From UBA4660 sp034408895 (GTDB lineage: Bacteria > Bacteroidota > Bacteroidia > Flavobacteriales_D > Sanyastnellaceae), in contig JAWXCI010000024.1 in NCBI GenBank assembly GCA_034408895.1, forward strand, positions 40,096 to 104,095: a stretch of 64,000 nt of DNA, read 5' to 3'. The notes beneath the pieces are model-generated. The model made no database searches. It saw only the letters and a list, made by a program, of their open reading frames with translations, and had not been told where the DNA came from. The translations under genes and the position numbers were made by a program. Positions 59,338-64,000 of the stretch are shown here, piece by piece. Position 1 is the stretch's first letter. The number at the start of each line of letters is the position of its first letter.

Positions 59338-59413
59338 ATTTGTTTAGAAACCGCGAAAATCAACACTCGCATCCTGTTCTAATATGATTGGTGGAAAATC
59401 TGGGGATTCCGAG

Positions 59414-59460
59414 CAAAAAAAACCGCCCCTTGCGGTACAAGTACCAACAATGAGGCGGCC
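59414..59460 (-). terminator. Terminator of the Hpt gene
   Basis: On the minus strand, CCGCC (59458-59454) pairs with GGCGG (59427-59423) around an inner hairpin GGTAC-TT-GTACC, followed by eight T residues. Confidence 0.65.
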
Positions 59461-59487
59461 TCCACCCTATATTTTTTCATGCGCTGT

Positions 59488-59847
59488 TCAGCGCTCCAAA
59501 ACGTCTTTCAATTGGATATATACTTCCCCGCAATTTTCCTTAACCCTGTAAACAAGCTGAGGTAATCGATCGAGATTGCGCAGGTGTTTACTGTCCTGTT
59601 CAATCTGCAGGATGTCGGCTTCCATATCGCGGATGCCAAGCATAGAGACACTCGACTTCGCTTTGTGGGCAAGGGGATGAAGCGACAGAAGTTCATTCTT
59701 CTTTACACATTCTTCCATTTCTTTTACGTAGAGGGGAACTTGTTGGAGAAAAAGGCTGATGATGTTATCAATCATTTCGCGATTGCCCTGGAAAACCTGG
59801 TTGAGGTACGATAGATCGTACCGTAATCCGGTAGTGGTTGTTTGCAT
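59488..59847 (-). CDS. Histidine phosphotransfer (Hpt) domain protein
   Basis: 119 residues, all-alpha. The phospho-acceptor His lies in HPLAHKAKSSVSMLGI near residue 61, with the usual Ser/Gly positions after it. It relays phosphate between hybrid kinases and response regulators; no partner is adjacent, so it must serve an unlinked pathway. It stands alone with a strong terminator. Confidence 0.85.
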   Translation of the reverse strand: MQTTTTGLRYDLSYLNQVFQGNREMIDNIISLFLQQVPLYVKEMEECVKKNELLSLHPLAHKAKSSVSMLGIRDMEADILQIEQDSKHLRNLDRLPQLVYRVKENCGEVYIQLKDVLER

Positions 59848-59927
59848 ATCTGTTAAAGTTAGTTAGTGGCTAATACCGATGTTGTTCCAAAGAGGTTTCA
59901 ATATCATGAAAAAAATTTGACCCCGGC

Positions 59928-59935
59928 TATCTTCG
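59928..59935 (+). promoter_or_regulatory. Candidate -7 box before galE
   Basis: TATCTTCG followed by GCC, 29 bp before the galE ATG. TTCG variant of TAnnTTTG. Confidence 0.35.
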
Positions 59936-59963
59936 GCCAACTCAAAAACATGTTTTTTATCTT

Positions 59964-60968
59964 ATGCTGAAAGTACTGGTAACGGGCGGTGCAGGCTTTA
60001 TAGGCTCGCATACAGTTTGCGAATTGGAAGCGTCCGGAAGTCGTCCCGTGATTGCAGATAATTTTTGCAACAGTGAACAACGGGTGATGGATGGATTGGA
60101 AAAAATAACTGGCCACGCTCCCGTTGTTCATCGCATTGATTGCACGGATGTGCAGGCCATGCGCTCCATGTTCGCCCATGAAAATTTTGATGCAGTGATC
60201 CACTTTGCGGCATTCAAGGCTGTGGGCGAATCGGTGGAACATCCGCTGAAATACTACCGCAACAACATCACTTCTATGATGGTGGTGCTGGAAATGATGA
60301 AAGAGTTCGATGTGCAGCACCTGGTGTTTTCAAGTTCATGCACGGTTTACGGCCAGCCCGATCATCTTCCGGTTACCGAAGAGTCACCGCTCAAAACTCC
60401 GAGTTCGCCATACGGATTTACCAAACAGGTGTGCGAACAGTTGGTGAAAGATTTCATTGCATCAGAAAAAAAATTCAGTGCGGCCTTATTGCGATATTTC
60501 AATCCGGTGGGGGCACATCCTTCCGGTTTTAATGGCGAACTACCTATGGGATTGCCTAATAATCTTGTTCCCTTCATTGCACAAACTGCTGCCGGCATTC
60601 GCAACGAAGTTTCTGTTTTCGGGAGCGATTACAACACGCATGACGGCACGTGTATCCGCGATTATATCCATGTGGTTGATCTTGCCAAAGCGCATGTGAA
60701 AGCATTGGCATGGTTAGTAAAGAACAAGGGAAAATGTGAAGCATTCAACCTTGGTAGTGGCAGAGGAAACTCCGTGCTGGAAGTGATTCGTTCGTTCGAA
60801 AAAATCACAGGCAAAAAACTCAACTACAAAATCAGTGATCGCAGATCAGGCGATGTCGAGCAGATATGGGCTGACCCATCAAAGGCCAATCTTGAACTGA
60901 ACTGGAAAACTGAACTTTCGCTTGAAGATGCGCTACGCGATGCGTGGCGTTGGCAGCTGAATTTGTAG
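59964..60968 (+). CDS. galE: UDP-glucose 4-epimerase
   Basis: 334 residues, extended short-chain dehydrogenase that interconverts UDP-glucose and UDP-galactose. NAD binding by TGGAGFIGS at 7-15. Catalytic residues lie in FSSSCTVYGQ and SPYGFTKQVCE. LGSGRGNSVLEVI and RRSGDVEQIWADPSKA near the C terminus are typical of GalE. No gal operon surrounds it, so it more likely feeds surface polysaccharide synthesis. It converges with the PAP2-like gene with 7 bp between the stops. Confidence 0.93.
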   Translation: MLKVLVTGGAGFIGSHTVCELEASGSRPVIADNFCNSEQRVMDGLEKITGHAPVVHRIDCTDVQAMRSMFAHENFDAVIHFAAFKAVGESVEHPLKYYRNNITSMMVVLEMMKEFDVQHLVFSSSCTVYGQPDHLPVTEESPLKTPSSPYGFTKQVCEQLVKDFIASEKKFSAALLRYFNPVGAHPSGFNGELPMGLPNNLVPFIAQTAAGIRNEVSVFGSDYNTHDGTCIRDYIHVVDLAKAHVKALAWLVKNKGKCEAFNLGSGRGNSVLEVIRSFEKITGKKLNYKISDRRSGDVEQIWADPSKANLELNWKTELSLEDALRDAWRWQLNL

Positions 60969-60975
60969 CGGGCAT

Positions 60976-61575
60976 TCAAGCCATAATCACCACCACATTG
61001 ACTACTGTTCCAAGCAAAAATCCTGCATACACCTGGCCGGGAGTATGAGCATCCAATTGAACTCTTGCATACCCTGTAAAACCCGCAACGAGAATAGACA
61101 GCATCACAAAACCCATAACGGGGGCCTGATGTAAATAATTTAGTGCAAGCAGTGTCCCAAACAATCCTCCCTGTGCGAGCATGTGCACGGAAATTTTCCA
61201 GGATAAATTGATCGCCAGTGCAACTGCGAGCGAAACAATCACAGCAAGAAACATCCTGAAAATTTCCTGCGGCAGAAGATCCATCCTCCACTTCAGCAGG
61301 ACATAACAAAGAATAAAGTAGAACATCACCAGCATATAGGGTCCTGTGCGCTCCGTTCTTTGCTTCAATTCCAGACCACTCAGCATACCAAACCGCACCA
61401 TGATCATCATGCTCAATGCCGGGGCTATGATGCACATCAGGAGAAGAATCAGCACGTAGTAGTTTACCATTTCATCCATCAGCAGCATGGGGTCAACCGT
61501 TGTTGCACACAGGTATATAAGTGTGGGCATCCAGAGCGGATGAAAGATGAGAGAAATGATTTTTGGAAAAGACAT
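60976..61575 (-). CDS. PAP2-like membrane protein
   Basis: 199 residues with about six hydrophobic segments. Degenerate PAP2 phosphatase features are seen: KQRTERTGPY near 73, a WKISVHMLAQGG helix near 126 with a His, and ARVQLDAHTPGQVYAGFLLG near 170 with the His of motif 3. A lipid phosphatase role is plausible but uncertain because motif 1 is incomplete. It follows rpoN across a short repeat. Confidence 0.75.
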   Translation of the reverse strand: MSFPKIISLIFHPLWMPTLIYLCATTVDPMLLMDEMVNYYVLILLLMCIIAPALSMMIMVRFGMLSGLELKQRTERTGPYMLVMFYFILCYVLLKWRMDLLPQEIFRMFLAVIVSLAVALAINLSWKISVHMLAQGGLFGTLLALNYLHQAPVMGFVMLSILVAGFTGYARVQLDAHTPGQVYAGFLLGTVVNVVVIMA

Positions 61576-61576
61576 C

Positions 61577-61607
61577 CGCTAATTTGAAAATGAGCTAATT
61601 TGAAAAT
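61577..61607 (+). repeat. Direct repeat of GCTAATTTGAAAATG
   Basis: Two copies, the second with one base changed before it (GAGCTAATTTGAAAATGG). It fills the gap between rpoN and the PAP2-like gene. Related words are at 2814-2850. Confidence 0.6.
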
Positions 61608-61610
61608 GGA

Positions 61611-63071
61611 TCAAAGCTCTTTTCTTAACCGCGCCACAGGAAATTGCAATTGTTCCCTGTACTTGGCCACAGTTCTGCGCGCAATGTTGTAGCCTTTTGC
61701 CCGAAGCACTTTTGCCAGCTTGTCATCAGTAAGCGGCTTGCGTTTCTCTTCTGCCTCCATAGCTTCTTTCAATATTTGTTTCACTTCGCGAGAGCTTACT
61801 TCATCGCCATCATCGGTGGATAGGCTTTCCGCAAAAAAGTATTTCAGCAGATAAGTGCGATAAGGCGTTTGGATGTATTTGCTGTTGGCCATTCGACTAA
61901 TGGTGGAAATATCCATGTGGACTATCTCGGCAATGTCTTTCAATATCATAGGCTTCAGTTTGGTTTCATTGCCTGTCAGGAAAAACTCGCGCTGGTATTC
62001 CAGAATTGCCCTCATGCAAATCATTAGCGTATCGTTCCGCTGTTTTATGGCATCAATAAACCACTTGGCCGAATCAATTTTTTGCTTCACAAACATCATT
62101 GCCTCTTTCTCTTTGGGTGCCTTTGCTTTTGTTTTTGAGAAATGCTGCATCATGTCCTTGTATTCGCGCGACACTTTCAGGTCTGGTGCATTCCTTCCAT
62201 TCAGCACCACTTTCAATTCATCGTTTTCTACAGTAAGTAAAAAATCGGGAGTGATGTGTTGGACAGTTCGGGTTACCTCCATGGCACTGTTGCCAGGTTT
62301 TGGGTTGAGGTGCAGTATATATTGGATGGCAGGCTTTACTTCCTCGATGCTCAGCTCAAGCCGCTTCGCGATTTTCTCGTAATGTTTTTTCGTGAACTCC
62401 CCAAAGAAATCGCGGATAATAACTTCACCCAGTTGCACATCTTCGTCAGCATCTTCATTCCGTTTTATTTGAATAAGAAGGCACTCGCGCAAATCGCGTG
62501 CACCCACACCGGGCGGGTCCAGTTGCTGGATTTTGGCCAACACCCGTTCGAGATCTTCCTGTGTACAAGATATGTTTTGAGTGAAGGCAAGATCATTTAC
62601 AATGGACGGAATTTCCCTGCGCAGATAACCGCTTTCGTCCAGGTTGCCAATAAGGTATTCGGCAAGTACGCGTTCCATGTCATCAATTTGCAGCAAACTC
62701 AATTGGGCATAAAGCATTTCCTGAAATGTGCGGCCTGCACCCAGCGGAGTTTCGCGGTCGTCATCGCTTGCACTGTAATTATTCGCGTAGAGTTTGTAAT
62801 CAGGAATCTGATCGTCATCAAGGTAATCGGAAAAATCGAATTCTTCCTCCTCGTTTTTGTTTTCCGTTATTTCATCGGCCTCCTGCTCGTCTTGAGTTTT
62901 TGCTTCTTCCTCCTGCTCGTCCTGCCCCTCATCCAGTGCCGGGTTGCTTTCCATCTCCTCCTTGATGCGCTGGTCCAGTTCCATAGTCGGTATCTGCAGC
63001 ATCTTCATCAATTGAATTTGCTGCGGTGAAAGCTTCGCCTGTAGTTTGTGTTGAAGTGTTTGCTTGAGCAT
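61611..63071 (-). CDS. rpoN: RNA polymerase sigma-54 factor
   Basis: 486 residues. Region I (activator interaction) covers the first 50 residues (KLSPQQIQLMKMLQIP). An acidic Glu/Asp-rich region II follows to about 105. The core-binding domain is in the middle, and a helix-turn-helix (HMDISTISRMANSKYIQTPYR) lies near 380. The RpoN box is ARRTVAKYREQL near 465. It directs transcription from -24/-12 promoters and needs an enhancer-binding ATPase, which is not in the window. Confidence 0.95.
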   Translation of the reverse strand: MLKQTLQHKLQAKLSPQQIQLMKMLQIPTMELDQRIKEEMESNPALDEGQDEQEEEAKTQDEQEADEITENKNEEEEFDFSDYLDDDQIPDYKLYANNYSASDDDRETPLGAGRTFQEMLYAQLSLLQIDDMERVLAEYLIGNLDESGYLRREIPSIVNDLAFTQNISCTQEDLERVLAKIQQLDPPGVGARDLRECLLIQIKRNEDADEDVQLGEVIIRDFFGEFTKKHYEKIAKRLELSIEEVKPAIQYILHLNPKPGNSAMEVTRTVQHITPDFLLTVENDELKVVLNGRNAPDLKVSREYKDMMQHFSKTKAKAPKEKEAMMFVKQKIDSAKWFIDAIKQRNDTLMICMRAILEYQREFFLTGNETKLKPMILKDIAEIVHMDISTISRMANSKYIQTPYRTYLLKYFFAESLSTDDGDEVSSREVKQILKEAMEAEEKRKPLTDDKLAKVLRAKGYNIARRTVAKYREQLQFPVARLRKEL

Positions 63072-63187
63072 GAAAATAATTCTCCCGGGGCTAAAAATAG
63101 AGTGATGAGTGATGCACTGCTCTCAGCACAACATGTTCCCATCATCCATCAGAAATAAAGTAGAAAACTTTTGAGAGTCTTTCGCGC

Positions 63188-63206
63188 CAACATTGCAGCA
63201 ATGTTG
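63188..63206. repeat. Perfect 19-bp palindrome
   Basis: CAACATTGC-A-GCAATGTTG, 9-bp arms with a 1-nt centre. It lies about 90 bp upstream of the SRPBCC gene and could be an operator or a hairpin. No match elsewhere in the window was noticed. Confidence 0.4.
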
Positions 63207-63294
63207 TTGTCTTCGCACCGCGTGTAATTTGCTCGGAATTCTACATCTTTGCCACACAAAGTCAAAGCATCAGTGCAATAAAAAAAACAATATA

Positions 63295-63759
63295 TTGGAA
63301 ACAACAACTGCAAAAGCAATCACCGTAGAGACTACAGTGAACGCTCCCGTAGAAAAGGTGTGGAAACTTTGGAACGGCCCCGAGCACATCATTCAATGGA
63401 ACAATGCTTCAGATGATTGGCATAACCCAAAATCAGAAAACGATGTGCGCGTGGGTGGAAAATTCAAGCACACTATGGCTGCAAAAGATGGCAGCGTGAG
63501 TTTCGATTTTGAAGGCACTTATACAACAGTGCGCGAACATGAACGCCTCGAATACACCATTGCTGATGGCAGAAAAGTGCAAGTGACTTTCACCGCAGAA
63601 GGCAATAGTACCAAGGTGGTGGAAACTTTCGAAATGGAAAACGAAAATTCAGAAGAATTGCAGCGCGGTGGGTGGCAGGCGATACTAGGCAGTTTCAAAA
63701 AATATGCTGAGGCATGGTCGGGAGTAATGGGTCTTGAGTCTTGGGCAATTAACTCTTAG
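63295..63759 (+). CDS. SRPBCC (AHSA1-like) domain protein
   Basis: About 154 residues from a TTG start at 63295 (ETTTAKAITVETTVNAPVEKVW). An upstream ATG at 63193 would add Cys-rich residues that do not fit the family. The fold is the START-like helix-grip seen in AHSA1 proteins: VEKVWKLWNGPEHIIQWN near 15, then GGKFKHTMAAKDG and a long C-terminal helix QRGGWQAILGSFKKYAEAW. The last dozen residues (MGLESWAINS) are encoded by the left arm of an inverted repeat. The ligand is unknown. The VOC gene follows by 36 bp and both families commonly occur together. Confidence 0.85.
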   Translation: METTTAKAITVETTVNAPVEKVWKLWNGPEHIIQWNNASDDWHNPKSENDVRVGGKFKHTMAAKDGSVSFDFEGTYTTVREHERLEYTIADGRKVQVTFTAEGNSTKVVETFEMENENSEELQRGGWQAILGSFKKYAEAWSGVMGLESWAINS

Positions 63760-63772
63760 CTCAAGACTCAAG
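63733..63772. repeat. CTTGAGTCTTG inverted repeat over the SRPBCC stop
   Basis: CTTGAGTCTTG (63733-63743) pairs perfectly with CAAGACTCAAG (63762-63772), 11 bp, with an 18-nt loop that contains the stop codon. An A tract follows, so T's are on the minus strand. Confidence 0.6.
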
Positions 63773-63795
63773 AACAAAAAAAACCAATTTCTACA

Positions 63796-64000
63796 ATGAA
63801 CAACTCAATTTACCCTTGCCTGTGGTTTGATGGCAACGCTAAAGAAGCAGCGGATTTTTACTGCTCCGTTTTCAAAAATTCGAAAGTGACTTCGGAAAAT
63901 CCGTTGGTGGTGATGTTCGAAATGGACGGGCAAAAATTTATGGGACTGAATGGCGGCCCCATGTTCAAAATCAATCCCTCCGTTTCATTTTTTGTGGTAT
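63796..64000 (+). CDS. VOC family protein (PhnB/3-dmu-9_3-mt type), partial
   Basis: 68 codons before the window ends. It begins MNNSIYPCLWFDGNAKEAAD and continues with FYCSVFKNSKVT and FMGLNGGP, the beta-alpha-beta pattern of the 3-demethylubiquinone-type branch of the VOC family. These proteins are often annotated as methyltransferases but are metal-binding or metal-free dioxygenase-like folds without a proven role. The C-terminal half is outside the window. Confidence 0.8.
   Translation, partial: MNNSIYPCLWFDGNAKEAADFYCSVFKNSKVTSENPLVVMFEMDGQKFMGLNGGPMFKINPSVSFFVV

Noticed and set aside
62256..63029. A 257-codon open frame antisense to rpoN
   Set aside because: It mirrors the acidic, Glu/Asp-rich part of rpoN and has no signal or motif of its own.
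1..64000. tRNA, rRNA, riboswitch or integrase attachment sites
   Set aside because: No cloverleaf, rRNA segment, known riboswitch core or integrase gene was recognised by eye; a covariance search would be needed to exclude small RNAs.

Overview
The window is a chromosomal segment of a member of the Bacteroidota. The reasons are a type IX secretion (T9SS) surface-protein locus with a gliding-type C-terminal domain, a PorP/SprF protein and an OmpA/PD40 protein, a TonB receptor with an N-terminal carboxypeptidase-like domain, DUF4301 and PIN_2 families, a zinc-ligand-free DnaG, and promoters of the TAnnTTTG kind. TGA is a normal stop in many genes, so the code is standard.

Layout. 0-11 kb: mostly housekeeping genes, namely a GNAT acetyltransferase and aspartate kinase, a TPR protein, CvpA, phosphoglucomutase with RfbD, an outer-membrane barrel, an ABC permease, PurH and an LD-carboxypeptidase. 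11-19 kb: an ABC exporter, the small gene rpmH, a TonB receptor-LytS-LytR cluster, and a PIN toxin with its partner. 19.8-34.7 kb: a giant repeat adhesin of about 3,860 codons with about 41 units of about 89 residues, followed by PorP/SprF and OmpA-like genes; this resembles the SprB-SprF arrangement. The adhesin frame is cut by one in-frame TGA at a conserved Trp codon, which separates the repeats from the secretion domain. 35-45.6 kb: NadC, YihY, a glycosyltransferase, an AddB-like nuclease, MurB, a LysM glucosaminidase, a MORN lipoprotein and a polyprenyl synthase. 45.7-64 kb: LeuS, DnaG, a seven-repeat beta-propeller protein, LepA, PolA, DUF4301, Hpt, GalE, a PAP2-like protein, RpoN, an SRPBCC protein and a truncated VOC protein.

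The least expected pattern is a set of short dispersed repeats. Several families of small hairpins and low-complexity words lie between genes, and members of the same families also sit in frame inside genes: twice in leuS, at the start of the TonB receptor, at the start of the LysM protein, as the whole signal peptide of the MORN lipoprotein, and at the end of the SRPBCC protein. One family shows a compensatory base-pair change between its two copies. A separate 165-bp MITE-like element with imperfect terminal inverted repeats lies at 37.1 kb. No rRNA, tRNA, CRISPR array or intact transposase was seen.
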